A stretch of DNA of 60,000 nucleotides from Tubulanus polymorphus (taxonomy: Eukaryota > Nemertea > Palaeonemertea > Tubulaniformes > Tubulanidae). Position numbers and translations under genes: made by a program. The notes under the pieces are model-generated. The model was not told the DNA's origin, did no database searches, and was given only the letters and a program-made list of their open reading frames with translations. Positions 12,832 through 25,162 of the stretch are shown piece by piece; the first letter of the stretch is position 1; each line of letters starts with the position of its first letter. The stretch covers positions 2,880,916-2,940,915 of the forward strand of contig NC_134032.1 of the NCBI RefSeq assembly GCF_964204645.1, in the 5' to 3' direction.

Positions 12832-12936
12832 TTGCAGAAGGCAGTGTGATATCGGAGAACATAGACGTCTCAATTGTATCACTCATCAACGCTGATCAAG
12901 ACTTAGAATTATCTGTAGCCCCTCAGGAGAGTACTG
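12832..12936 (+). CDS. Acidic repeat exon, copy 3
   Basis: A 105-bp copy closely similar to copy 2, again with the GCATTGTAG acceptor and GTAAGC donor and an open phase-1 frame. About 50 bp of upstream intron (GATAACATGAAAATGATTTTT) is also shared with copy 2. The two therefore come from a duplication of intron plus exon. Confidence 0.6.
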
Positions 12937-12959
12937 GTAAGCGTTTTATTACACACATA

Positions 12960-13191
12960 TTTTTATTGCCCACACACAAATAACTGTTGCTATTCACTGA
13001 ACTAACCCGAGAAAATGTATCCATCCATTGTGTGTGTGTGTGCGTGCGTGCGTGGGTGCGCGCGCGCGAGCGCGCGCGTGTGTGCGCGCGTGTGTGATGT
13101 CAAAAGATGATGTGGCAGTGGAAACGAATGATAAATGTTTGTTTTTATTTCCATATATATGCTTTAAAATAAGGGGTTTTATGCATTGTAG
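12960..13191 (+). repeat. Duplicated intron unit with GT/GC tract
   Basis: This is a further copy of the intron unit seen at 10307-10489, here expanded by a 68-bp alternating purine-pyrimidine tract at 13029-13096 (GTGTGTGC, GCGCGCGC and similar). That tract is the kind of sequence that can adopt Z-DNA. The other copies have only a short GTGTGTG at the same place. Confidence 0.7.
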
Positions 13192-13255
13192 TTGCAGAAG
13201 GCAGTGTGATTTCGGAGAACATAGATGTCTCACTCATCAACGCCGATCAGGACTT
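13192..13255 (+). pseudogene. Acidic repeat exon, copy 4, truncated
   Basis: The acceptor and the first ~64 bp match copy 1. After GATCAGGACT the sequence changes abruptly to TTTTTTGCCCACTTAGG, losing the 3' third and the donor. It cannot be spliced out cleanly and is a dead copy. Confidence 0.65.
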
Positions 13256-14547
13256 TTTTGCCCACTTAGGACTTTAGCCTAGTCCCAATAAGCAATTGTG
13301 TTCATTTTTCACGAAGACTGTTCAATGTTTTGCCTTGATATTTTGGCTATACGTGTATCTACCCCTAGACACATCAGATTCTAGTTAGCTGGCTGGCAGC
13401 CATTGCTGTTCACCGAGAAGTACTTTTTACATATTGTTAGTTGCAGCTATTTGCGGACATGTCCAAAGTAAATCTCATGTGGAAATCTTACAACAATGAA
13501 TAATTGTGCAACAAAACAGCAGGGTAAAAAATTTAAATCGCTGACCATAACTCTTTTTCTGGCTATTCTAAGAACTCTTTAACGATCTGATTAGTGGTCG
13601 CTGCTGAACCAACACGATTACATTGAGATCAATACATGAACCTGGTAAATTAAGCCTAGCGTACATTGACAAAGCGACTGGAGACCACTAACAAGTGATT
13701 GCCCCGCACAAATCAAAATTCTAGTTACAACCAGTTAGTTGCAGCAACTGCATCTGACTTGCCGATCGTTGAGATCCACAGTGCGCACATCGACGGCAAC
13801 TCACGCGCTATCTAAATAAATTTGAATTTAATTGAATACCAAGGGAAAAGCAAGGCGGCGCCATGTGACTGGTGGGCAGCGCGTTTAGTGGTTCTGTTTG
13901 CGTATGCCTTGCTTGTGGTATCATAAAGGTAAAGTCTTTCACGCCACTTTTCGACAAGGTCAATTGGACGCTACTTAGACATTTTCCATGCCCTGTAGCT
14001 TATTCATGGTGTGTGTCATTTGAAATTCATGATGGACTTCATGATGGTATACTTCGGATAGGACTTTGTTTTGTCACACAGGTGTTTTATCAGTCAATTT
14101 TCATACACAATTGGTCAGTCATCACAGCATTGGATATTATATTTGTCAGATTGTCAAGCATTTCACCAAGTGAACATAAGTCCACGGACCCCAGTTTATC
14201 ATCCCTTAGCCAAGCAACCGCATCATGAAAGTTAATTTATATTCTGTTACTGTGAAAATAAGTACATCATGTATTTTGACGTGAGAGAGGTCGACTATCC
14301 AATTCTCATAAATGATTGCATAGAACAGTGACCTCGGATCATAGGTGACATCTGATTACCCCTCAGAGAATATGTGAACCTGGTTAAAACTGGTTTTGAT
14401 GATCTAGAGCGGAGTGGAATCTCATTGCATGGCTTGATATCAAAAAGTTTGTCACAAGAAACAGTATCAAATGAAGATAATATAGAAATATATCTGAAAA
14501 GTCAGAATGAAAATTGTTTATCACAATCTTGCAAATATAAATTTCAG
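13256..14547 (+). other. Intron-like DNA, no certain exon
   Basis: The stretch contains an open frame at about 14374-14565 with acidic, serine-rich content like the flanking exons (it includes the segment SLSQETVSNEDNIEIYLKSQ). I see a possible acceptor near 14366 but no convincing donor, so it is left as a possible exon only. A 118-codon frame at 13872-14228 has no protein-like features. Confidence 0.4.
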
Positions 14548-14619
14548 ATGGATTGGAGTCACTAATAATTGAAAACGTTTCACAGCAAGGAGGTGAAATA
14601 GGTGTCGGTCTCTTTGAAG
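14548..14619 (+). CDS. Small exon of the split gene
   Basis: A 72-bp exon after AAATTTCAG and before a GTAGGG donor, phase 1 at both ends. It reads DGLESLIIENVSQQGGEIGV and a few residues more. The acidic-hydrophobic make-up and phase match the duplicated exons upstream. Confidence 0.5.
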
Positions 14620-14830
14620 GTAGGGGTACGATAAACTGAAGTGTAATTTATAGGATCTTATGAACCCTTTAAGTTAATTAATTAGGGCTAAAAAGATACC
14701 TTGTTTCTCATCACTACCCATGTCTCAATTTTTATGTAAACAATTATAGGCTAAATGATAACGAAATTGCCCAGGATTGTAGAGTGACCTGAAAATTCAA
14801 TAGTATAGATAAAATCTGAACTGCATGAAT

Positions 14831-15663
14831 GGCTGGTGTCGACAAGCCACTCAATGCCTACCGATGCAACTGGGTTTATCGCCGAATAGCGGCCTACGAG
14901 AGGCCGCCAGTTGCTGCTCTATCGGTTCGACATAAATCGGCTTGCGACGGCAACCCGACGCCTACAGACTCGTCGCAAACCGTATCCGGCTAGTTGCTCA
15001 TGTTCTACTCCGGCCTATGGCAGGCGGGCAGTTGCTTTCGATCGCAACCGACATAAGCTCATTTACGACGCGATGGAACTGAGCGCATGAATTCCAGCCA
15101 ATCAGAGACCGAATATGTACAGTGCAAATTTTGACTGCTAGTTAGCGTTGTATTGTATGTGAAATATACGCACGGAGTGAAGGATAAATGACTAATTTAC
15201 GGCTAATTCGAGCAACCTTTTTCGATAAGTCAGGTCTCGGGTCATTATACTTAAGTTTCTTCTGGTTAAGAAATCGCTGAAAGATCAATTTTGACAGCAT
15301 TTGCCCTTTAAGTAATTTCAAAGGCAAACCAAACCTTCAGCACGGCAGATGACTGGACCGGCGATCTAGAAATGAAATTGGTAGAATTACCGTGTGGGCG
15401 GCCATCTTTATATGATGTCGCTAGCACATTGTATTCAAAACAAAATCAGAAAGATAAGATCTTAAAGAAATAGCTTTTCAACTAGAAACATATTTCCCTA
15501 TAATTCAAAATAATATAAATTTATTCTTTAAATGTTTATCGCGTGACCATCTGAGCCATCAGTTGCTGCGAATCGGAGCGCAGTCGACATAAGCTGGGCT
15601 GCGATTGCTGGTGCTCTCAGTCGAGTCGATAGGTGTCGCGTTGCTTGTCGACATAAGTCAGCC
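14831..15663. mobile_element. Inverted-repeat element with repeated CGACATAA blocks
   Basis: The ends are imperfect inverted copies: GGCTGGTGTCGACAAGCC on the left and, reading inward from the right end, GGCTGACTTATGTCGACAAG. Inside are at least three blocks that pair CAGTTGCT with CGACATAA about 15-25 bp later, near 14920, 15030 and 15560. The GC content is visibly higher than in the surroundings. No coding frame or clear target duplication was found. Confidence 0.45.
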
Positions 15664-15928
15664 TTTACCTTAATGTTTTATATTCAATAAGTATTTCATG
15701 TTTTCTGAGAGCAAGCTTGTGATTGTCTTATAACAAACTTATTTTTTCTTAAAGATAATAGAAATAGTAATAAAAAACAAGGTATCTAGTTTTTTGGCCC
15801 AAATGATCAATGTTGATAAAAAACAATTTTCATTTTTTAATGAGTTCTAATTGGAATTTAAATATGAGTTGCAGTTCATTGCAGTAATGAGGAAAATTGC
15901 AAATGTTGTGTTATAAAATCATTTTTAG

Positions 15929-16159
15929 AAGATATGGGATCACTGCTAGTTGAAGAAAATTCACACAATCGTTCCTTGTATGATGAAGATATAGATCTAA
16001 ATGAACGTAGGTTTACCCGAAAAGAAATAAGCATTTGTAAAATCAACGAAACATATGGACATCTAAAGCAAAATCATTCATTTAACACATGTGTTTTTTC
16101 AGAATCGAACGAGTTTGATTTGAGTACAACCCTGAACGCTATAACTAGTGTCATCAAAG
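15929..16159 (+). CDS. Exon of the split gene (76 codons)
   Basis: A 231-bp exon between CATTTTTAG and GTAAAT, phase 1 at both ends. It encodes an acidic and polar segment that includes EDMGSLLVEENSHNRSLYDE and, near its end, SNEFDLSTTLNAITSVIK. No known domain was recognised. It has the longest open frame among the 5' exons, which supports real coding use. Confidence 0.55.
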
Positions 16160-17067
16160 GTAAATAGGCTTAATAGAATTAAATTTTCAGGGAATTCCTT
16201 TATAGATCAATTTTTAGCCCACTTTGAACATATGTCCTACCCAGCCATGGGCAGCGGAACCGGGGCATTTGGGGCCTTATTGGCCGGACCAATATTTACT
16301 ATTTAGTTCCGCACATTAAAAATGACTTAAGTTTAAAAAACATTAGTCCTTTGAGTTTAATCCCCGCCCTGATAACCTCTCCACAAGCTGAATAAGAAGA
16401 TGCATTTATTTAAGGCTTCATAACCTAAAACTTAAATTTTGCCAGAACACAGGTCCCTATCCCTACACTGAATTTTGTAAGGGAAACGGAAATTCTACTT
16501 CTAAAATAGCTATACTTCTGTAAATACTCTACTATTTCGTAGGGATTTTCAAAATAAAAAACTACCATTGATTTTATGGATAGTTTTTATTTGTGGAAAG
16601 GGCCATTTTTCATTTTCTCGTCGAATTAAAGCAAATTATCTTGTAATCGAGGGTTAATCGAGGAAATTTTGAAGACCCCTCAATCATTTATCTTGATCTG
16701 TCATATATATTTGTATCCCTCAGAGCCCATCATATGGTGGCTGATTCGGGCCACATTAAGAAAAAAATATAACACTCATAAAATGTATGAAAACCAGTCT
16801 TTTGTTTTAACGCCACGTTAAAACCAGTTTTTAGCCCACTTAGCCCAGTCCTAGGCAGGCTATTTCGTCTGCTGTTCGCATCTCTATGGATTGTCTTCAT
16901 ATTTGGTTTATACATGTATTTGAAGTTTTTGAGGGGAAATTTTGAAGAATAATTTTAATTAATTTTTTAGCATTTCAAGCCAACTCCCAAGTGGCCATGT
17001 TTTCCCAGGACCCCTAGTTATTAAATGATATCAAAAATGTATTTTGTGAAAATCTTTTGCCTTACAG
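16160..17067 (+). other. Intron-like non-coding DNA
   Basis: It lies between the donor at 16160 and the acceptor TTGCCTTACAG at 17067. I see no exon or RNA gene. It carries dispersed TTTAGCCCACTT phrases (about 16215 and 16830) that suggest old repeats. Confidence 0.5.
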
Positions 17068-17151
17068 TTGATGGAAATGAAGTGCTTGAATCCCCTGTTG
17101 CTATGGATTGCGTTATCAAACCAGTGGAGCCTAGAAAATGTATTAAAAAAG
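17068..17151 (+). CDS. Small exon of the split gene
   Basis: An 84-bp exon, acceptor CTTACAG, donor GTATGG, phase 1 at both ends. It reads VDGNEVLESPVAMDCVIKPV and then a basic tail. It joins in frame to the exon at 17600, so it is the last of the small phase-1 exons before the conserved core. Confidence 0.6.
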
Positions 17152-17599
17152 GTATGGTATTGGAGGAGGTATCATGATAAAGAAAGATTCAGAAAGAAGT
17201 TACTATCATAAATTGAAAGGGATCATAGTGGAAGGGGATCACATTTATGGCCTGACCCCTATAATACTATTCAAACAGGCACCTACTTATGGGTTCAAAA
17301 AATGAAATTATACTTACCAGAATGAGAGGACTGGTAGTCCCAATAGCGAAAGTTGGGAGGGGTACACGGTCCTACAAGTCTGCTCCTTGTAAAAATACAA
17401 TGTGGTGCCCTGGAGCATTTCAGTCAAGGGATAGGCTAAAGTAAGTAGTAGAAGGGGATATAGCTATTGCTTAGTGCACACACTTCGTTCCACTAATCAT
17501 ACACTTGATTGCAGGAGGAGATGCAATGAGTTTAATGATGTTTAAGTTTGTTACCCCAATGAATACTAAATCTGATACATGTATTGCAATCATTTGTAG

Positions 17600-20500
17600 G
17601 TTCATCAAATCCCAAACCAAACGTTCTGCTGAAAAAAATAGCAGCAAGGCAAATAGCACGTGCTTTAATGCCATGCTGTAAAAAGAACCATTGCAACAGC
17701 TTCCTTTTGAGAGAAGATATTTTGCAAATTCGCCGAAGCGTTTGGTCAAGATCGTGGCGAGAACGTCACCAGTTTATAAAGGATTCATTGGGCAGTACAA
17801 AAAGCTATACAGTGAAAGGTGTTAGTGTGTGTCAGAAGGCTTGGTTGATGGCTCACGGTATTCATGCTGTGACACTGAGCAATGTTCTCTCCGGTAAAAG
17901 CCGTGTCAGGGTGGGTGCACGTTCTAAAACAGCTGTCAACATCGAAGCATCGGCTTGGTTAGAAAAATACCTGACCGAAAATGCTGAGCATGCACCCCAC
18001 AAAGCTGAAGCATGGCTTCCATCCGCTACTCGGAAGGTTGACGTCTGGAAATTTTACCGCAAACAAAGAGATCACCATAACCTGCCATACCTAAAGCGGA
18101 CTTCGTTCTATCAGTTATGGAAAGAATCTTTCCCAAATGTTAAAATCCGGAAGGTATGCGAGGAAGATATTTACTTTCTATTTAAATCACTTAAGTTACT
18201 TATATCCAAACAATTTTTTTATTGAAGTGCAACTCATTTCACTCATTTGGAAATTTGTAATTGTTGATGAATTCTATATATTTTCAAGGGAAATGCCTTC
18301 ACAAAATGCACAACTTGCGTCATTCTAAATCGTAAGATGCAAGCAACAACTGATCCAGCGATGAAAGAGCGTATTAAAAGCTTGAGGCAAACTCATTATG
18401 ACCAGATAACGTATGTACTTATAAAATGATGCATTTCAGGCCCATTGCCAGCCCTGTCTTTGGGGGGGGGGGGGGGTTTGAATTTTAAGGAAAGTTTAAC
18501 TCATATGTGATAAATATGCCACCCAAGGCATGTAAAGCTACCCCAGAAAATCATTAAAACAATAGATACAACAAGGAGCAACTTTCAATACTTCTGTCTC
18601 CAAAAAACTGCCTCGAATTAAGTTCGACTCCTATTTGAGCGAGCACTTACAAAAATGAGTCATGCTCCAGTTTTTGTCAGGCTGACATCAGAGTGGAACT
18701 TCATGAATAAGCGAACCCTGAACCCCTTAAATACGGGCATGCATTTCTGTTATGTCTAAGATTATTGGCAACTAGATATTTTTCCACAATTGGCCAACAG
18801 TTCAAGACCAAAACCATTCTTATGGTGGCTGTGTGTTAAGAAGGAAAGTAGGCTTTTGCAAGGCACTGTCATAAGATATACATAAACACTTCCCTTGAAT
18901 TTTAGTAATTGATGCTCCATACAGATTTTTTTGGGATTCAGTGATATAACCGATTGACATCGATATTCATATCTCCTAACACAGCTGATTATTAAAGTAT
19001 GCAATTGGATTTTATTTAGAATGGATAGACAGGCATATACGGTAAGGAGGAATCGAGCTAAAGCTAACCCACAACGCTATACATCATTAATCATCGATGG
19101 TATGGATCAGAAGAAAACGTACATTCCTCATTTAACTGGTTCAGTTCCTAAGGTTAGTTTGAAGCCGATGTTGATTAAAGCAATAATCTTTCCATACGAA
19201 AATACATACTCTTTTAATGGTTAACACTATTTGCAGGAATTTAGCTCTAATGAGTTGTTAAAAACACACGTGACTGGTGTCATATGTCATGCTATGCAGC
19301 GCAGGTATTGCTACTTAGATGTCTTACAGTATCCGCATGATTCTAACATGGTAATGAATGTGTTATTGAAGACTTTGTGGAAGGAGTCAGTGGTAAGTAT
19401 TGAGTCTTAAGCTTTTTCTCAATATGTTCATCCTTTGAAAGAATCCAGTTGTTTTGGAAAAAGTTCTATGACGCTTCAATTGATTTTGCTGATATTTGGT
19501 TTATACATGTGGCTAGACACATCTGCTGCCCAAAAACTGGCCGGATAAGTATCATGATGGCCTACGAGCAGCCATTGTTGTTCTGAAGTTTCCCACGAAA
19601 GGTCTTAATAGGCTTTAATCAATTATCTTGATGTGTCTTCCTTGCCTACCCTTGTACGTATATGGTACGCTTTTGATGTTTTAGTCCTACGTACCTTGAC
19701 ATTGTTGAGGCAAGTTTCACGAAGGACCATCATTGAAAAATTTAATGATTAGATTATGGAACCTATGCATATTTTGTAACGATAATGAGTTACAAAGTTA
19801 TGGTTGATGAAATATCATCATGGTGAGATTCAAGGTCAGCAATATCTTTTTCATAGCTCTTTTTCATAGCTAGCGGGATTTGAATATTAAATGTGGTCAG
19901 AAGTTGTCAAGCATTTTAGTTCTATATTCAAAGGATCCCTGGATGCCTAATTTATAATTTAGCAAACAACATATCCCCTATTTTAGCTAATTTACTATAA
20001 GTAGGTTTCAAAAAAGTGTTGATAAAGCGTTATGTATGTTTATTTTCAGAATGGTCATTTACCGCCAATTCTTTATCTTCAAGCGGATAATACATGTCGA
20101 GAAAACAAAAATCGCTATCTATTAGCCTTTTTGGAACTTTTTGTACGACTTGGAATATGCCATGAGGTAAGACATGACTATTTCATAAATGAATATCACT
20201 CGTTCCAGATTCATAAGATTGATATGGAATTAATTTTGCCTTGCCTTTCTTCACCTCCCTACTTTCATGATTCTATTTTGCAGACAAATCTATCATTTCT
20301 ATCTGTCGGTCACACACACGAGGATGTTGATCAAATGTTTTCGGTAATCGCAGGAACTTTACGAAAGGAGGAAGCTTTAACCCTTGACGCGATGCTGCAG
20401 AAATTAATCGGTGGTCAATTTTTGAATGGTCTTTTTGATATAAGGGCGTGGCTTGAGCCCCATATTAGAAATATATCTGGGCATTCAAAGATAAGAAATT

Positions 20501-21030
20501 TTTGCTTCCGCAAAACAGAGGATGGCTGCAGTTTATTTTATAGAAAGTCAAGTTCGGGCACATGGCGTGTATTGAGAGGTGGACTATTGAATTCAATACC
20601 TGTCGGTCGGCCAGAAATTTTGATTCAATGTTATGATGACTTTTTATCAAGCAAATATCTTACTAATCTAAACAAATGGAAAAACTTTTTGGACGATAAT
20701 ACGGTGAACTGGTGGACAAGATACATTGACACCATAAAAAGACTACAACATGACAAGAAATTTTTGGAGAACCATTCAATGGCAGATGCATACTGGTTTC
20801 TGCCTCGTTTTAAGAAATATCAGTTGTCGGATCTGATTGATGCAGTGCCAGAAACTCCTGCTAACCTGCTTCAACAAGTTGCAGGAACAGATAATCCAGT
20901 GGTATGTTTTATTTCTATTTTTGAATTATTTTTGTTGAAGTTTCAGTGAGATGCTGCTTTAGCAAAAAGCTGCTTTAATATGAAAGGACTATTGTCTAAT
21001 CTTATATTTTCTTTACAGATAACTGTGTGA
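17600..21030 (+). CDS. DUF7869-domain protein, conserved core (eight exons)
   Basis: Exons are inferred at 17600-18153, 18289-18410, 19020-19152, 19237-19392, 20050-20166, 20284-20901 and a short last one at 21019-21030; a further exon may lie between 19392 and 20050. Every junction is GT-AG and the phases agree throughout. The product has a FTKCTTC zinc-like motif, then DGMDQKKTYIPHL, LYLQADNTCRENKNRYLLAF and SVGHTHEDVDQMFS, the hallmark of DUF7869 proteins. These are abundant, poorly understood proteins of corals, molluscs and other invertebrates, and the acidic residues suggest a degenerate RNase H-like nuclease fold (inference). The intron at 20167-20283 is 117 bp, divisible by three and stop-free, so its retention would keep the frame. 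The family may be transposon-derived. It ends with ITV and TGA. Confidence 0.7.
18462..18476 (+). repeat. 15-base G run
   Basis: Fifteen consecutive Gs lie in the intron after 18410. Such a run can form a quadruplex and is prone to sequencing error. No other role can be inferred. Confidence 0.9.
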
Positions 21031-22310
21031 ATTCATTGAATGCCTGAAGTTAGCCTCTAGCCACCTGGATCTGCTCTGACTTTTTTACCCTCTATTGCGC
21101 GGCTATGGAGTTCGCTTTTCAAATGAAATTGAATAATAATGGTATTACCATTATTATTCAATTCCAGGTAATGATTGTTATACCGCCTTATATGTGCGTT
21201 TCTAAGCGATTTACAAGAATGATACTCGAATGTTAAAAACAATGAATACAAAACGATTTTTTAGATATTAATTTGAATAATATTGGGTAAATGGATACGT
21301 TTTAAGCACTAAATTTAAAAGTATCATTGATAGTATGTAAATATAGATGTAATATTTTAAGTTTGATGGAGGCGATTTAATTCTTCAAAGAATAGTTTAC
21401 AAGTGAATTCATTTCGAAATATGCAGAAAATATCGTCAACATATCTCACGTACAACATTGGTTTGTAATAAGTTTTAAAAATTACAAAATCATTCATTCC
21501 GTGGTTTGTTTTCATACGTATCTACCAGTCTCTTTTGGTAATTTATGGTTGGAACATGTAAATTTACATAGTTTAAAATCTCACTAAGTTTTAAAAAATC
21601 CCCGAGGTAGATGTTCAGAAAAGTTTGTCCCAACCATATATTACCAAGACCACAATTCTATAAGAATGACTGGAGACAAGATATCAATTTACTTTGTGAA
21701 CCGTTCAAATGACTATTTTAAAGAATGCGGTACATTTTACATGAATATGTCTATACCCTATAGTAACCTAGTTACTCAAAGGGTTTATGGGCACATGAGC
21801 ATCATTTTTCCTCCTGTATATTGAAGTAGTTCCACTGCAATATTCTAATGGTTAAAATTAAATTGATGGTTATCAACAATTGAAAAATTCAAATGTACCT
21901 CTCGATCTTTTGAACTATCATCGTGACTCGATTAAGCCATATTTCACTAAGCAGTTGAAATCAATGTAACGCATTCTTAGTTGGTACAGCTTGAGATTCA
22001 GAAACTTTAATGAAGTATTAATAGTCATATGAATTAAATTAAACCATTAAGTGGCAGATCAGCAAATTCAATATCAAGTTAATTATATTCGACAAAAAAA
22101 CCAAATTCAGTTCTGATCAATTTCATTCAGTTTCAGATTCATATAGGAAAACAAACCGATCCGAAGTATTTGTTCCTGCCAACCACTGTCGGTGGTAGCA
22201 GATTGAGATATTGTATCTTCGTAATTGGTATAATTTTTTGAAGACGATAGCTAGGCTGGCCTTAGTGCGCAGGGGGGACTTGTTGACTGAAACTTGTGGA
22301 GTCACTTGTT
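21031..22310. other. Non-coding DNA downstream of the split gene
   Basis: It presumably includes the 3' UTR. A 35-bp near-perfect palindrome lies at 21128-21162 (ATTGAATAATAATGGTA, one T, then the complement). Nothing else is recognised. Confidence 0.5.
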
Positions 22311-24095
22311 GACATTTCATAGAATCACTGAAAATTCAACAAATAAGTTCCGTGATTGCCAGGAAAATGTGTTTAGATTACTTAGCGCTTAATAATAAAC
22401 ATTATTCGTTCAATTAAGTGCTATACGATATTTTGAAATGATTAGAATGGGTAAATTTATAGGTAAAATTAAGAAGAAGCAAGCCGTTTTAACCAGAATA
22501 AATTGACCGAAATTCATTAACCAAAAGAATTGACGTTAAACAGGTAGTACTCTGTAGGTAGTCTACATTTATTTGATATATACGATCTATCGCTACTAGT
22601 TTATAGAAGCTTCATCGGGTCGCTTCTTTAGACTAGCAGAAAAAAACTCGTACTTGCCAAATAGATAAAGAAAACCCTCAAAGTGCTGCCTGTCAATTTA
22701 ATAGATATTGAGTTAAGACTTAATTTTGAAATATGTTTAAGCGATTTCTATAGAAAAACAAATCAATTTGCTTGTCTCGAATTTTAGTGAAAAAATGTTT
22801 TCCACTTTGTACTAAGTTCGATTTGCAGATTATCGAATTTCGACAATAACCGTTGCGTCTCAATATCCGACTTTAAGAGGACCTATCTCGCGATATTGTC
22901 CAAAGATTTGACGTCTCCGGGGTCCTGGGATTAAATCCTTGCCTCGGCCGGTGTAAGTTTCATAGTCTAGTATTCTAACTGGTGTGATAAGAAATTCTGG
23001 TCCACGGTGACATTCAGGTTTCTGTTTCGCTGATAGGAAGTTTATTGGGCGCCAGAGTCTTACATTAGGTGTACTGATAATCTTGTCTTTGATTTTTTAG
23101 ATGAACAGTTATTTGTGTATTTAATTCCTAATCTGAACATTTCTTACTAGTACATTGAAACTCAGTCATTCGTTATCATATTCCGACAATGGGGCTGATT
23201 TGACATTTCATAGGATCACTGAAAACATACTATAATTAGAATTGTCTGTGCGAAAATTTCAACAAATAAGTTCCGTGATTGCCAGGAAAATGGGTTTAGT
23301 TTACTTAGCGCTCAATGATAATCATTATTCGTTCAATTAAGTGCTATACGATATTTTGAAATGATTAGAATGATATAAAGTCTACATATATTTATAGGGA
23401 AAATTAAGAAGAAGCAAGCCGTTTAAACCAGAATAAATTGACCGAAATTCATTAACCAAAAGAATTGACGTTAAACAGGTAGTACTCTGTAGGTAGTCTA
23501 CATTTATTTGATATATACGATCTATCGCTACTAGTTTATAGAAGCTTCATCGGGTCGCTTCTTTAGACTAGCAGAAAAAAACTCGTACTTGCCAAATAGA
23601 TAAAGAAAACCCTCAAAGTGCTGCCTGTCAATTTAATAGATATTGAGTGAAGACTTAACTTTGAAATATCTTTAAGCGATTTCTATAGAAAAACAAATGA
23701 ATTTGCTTGTCTCGAATTTGACAGAGAAATTTGAGTGAAAAAATGTTTTCCTCTTTGTACTAAGTTCGATTTGCAGAATATCGAATTTCGACAATAACCG
23801 TTGCGTCTTAAAGTGACTTTAAGAGGACTTATCCCGCGATACCGTCCAAAGATCTTACATTAGGTGTACTGATAATCTTGTCTTAGATTTTTTCAGATGA
23901 ACAGTTATTTGTGTATTTTAAATTCTTAATTTGAATTTTTCTTACTAGTACATTGTAACTCAAGTCATTTGTTATCATATTCCGACATGGGGGCTGATTT
24001 GAAATTTCATAGAATTCCTTTAAAAATATACTATAAATAGAATTGACTGTGCGGCAATTTCAATAAATTAATGCCGTGGTTGTTAGGAAAAAATG
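22311..24095 (+). repeat. Three tandem copies of a ~0.8-0.9 kb non-coding segment
   Basis: Copy 1 runs 22311-23201, copy 2 23202-24000, and a partial copy 3 begins at 24001. Each starts with a GAC/GAATTTCATAG-type block. Copies 1 and 2 share long identical runs, including a hairpin at about 22600-22640 and 23535-23575 (GAAGC...GCTTC). Copy 2 lacks about 90 bp of copy 1. No coding frame is conserved between copies, so this looks like a tandem segmental duplication of non-coding DNA. Confidence 0.75.
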
Positions 24096-25162
24096 ATATT
24101 GGTGGAAGCTTTATCTAAATAAAGTAAATCTTCAGAGAACTACCAGTTTTACCTCCATTCAAGTAAAATAAGTAGAAACTTACTAGATTTTAGTTACGTA
24201 CTTAATTCTCCCCTTAATAAGCTGCGTTCGAATTTGATGGATACACGGTGAATCCGCTATTTTCTATCGAACCATAATCATCCGCAAAAAATCATCATGT
24301 TTAATGCCTGCGTCATGTTTTATAACATTTATCATTTCTCTCATTCCGCCGTCATTAGTAGACGGCCTTCTTATAATTATTTTGTTGAATAATGTGAGAC
24401 CCGTTTGTATAACTTGGATGAGTAAATTAAATTAACACAACATTTCAATAATTCCGTGTATAGGAAACTGAAAACATATTTTGTAACCACGATAAATTGC
24501 ACAGTTGCAATGTTTTATGTATAGTTGAGTCAATTTCTATATTTTGTACACGTTAATTTGATCCCGTATGTACATATCTTTTATTCTGTCCAGCATTATG
24601 CAATTGTTATATACTATTGTATCTGTTAATAAAGCCAATGAGAGTGAGAGTATTTTTCTAATCTATGCCATAATCATAATGCATTCAGATTATACATACG
24701 GTGACACTTTTTCCATGTATATGAACTTGTTGTTAATTTTGTATGTTCTTTTTACACCTGGTGTGTACATATTTTATGAAATAAAGACTTATTACGATAA
24801 CCACTTTCGTTGAAAATATTCAGCGTTGTTAGATACAACGCGTGTTTAAAAGTCATGTGTTCATCAATAAATATTATGAATTGAATATCAAGAATTATGT
24901 AAAATTAATCAAACATTTGTGCTTATTAAATTGATAGAAATTTCTAATGGTCAATAAATACATTTTTGATACACGTTGAATACTCTCAAATTATCATTGA
25001 TGTTTGAACATATGCGATTTCGCACATATTGCAGTGACATTCCTCATCTTATCGTCAAAACGGATTTCTTCAAGAGGCACTCTCTTTTCACCATCAAGAT
25101 TGGGATAAACGCTTATTCGAGGAGCTTATCGATTCACCGCCAAAATTGCGATTTCACGCTTG
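24096..25162. other. Non-coding host DNA
   Basis: An open frame at 24568-24813 is hydrophobic (ending FTPGVYIFYEIKTYYDNHF) but shows no family resemblance, and no flanking exon could be placed. I do not call it. The rest is AT-rich. Confidence 0.5.

Noticed and set aside
13872-14228. 118-codon frame
   Set aside because: No family resemblance, and codon content looks like random intron sequence.
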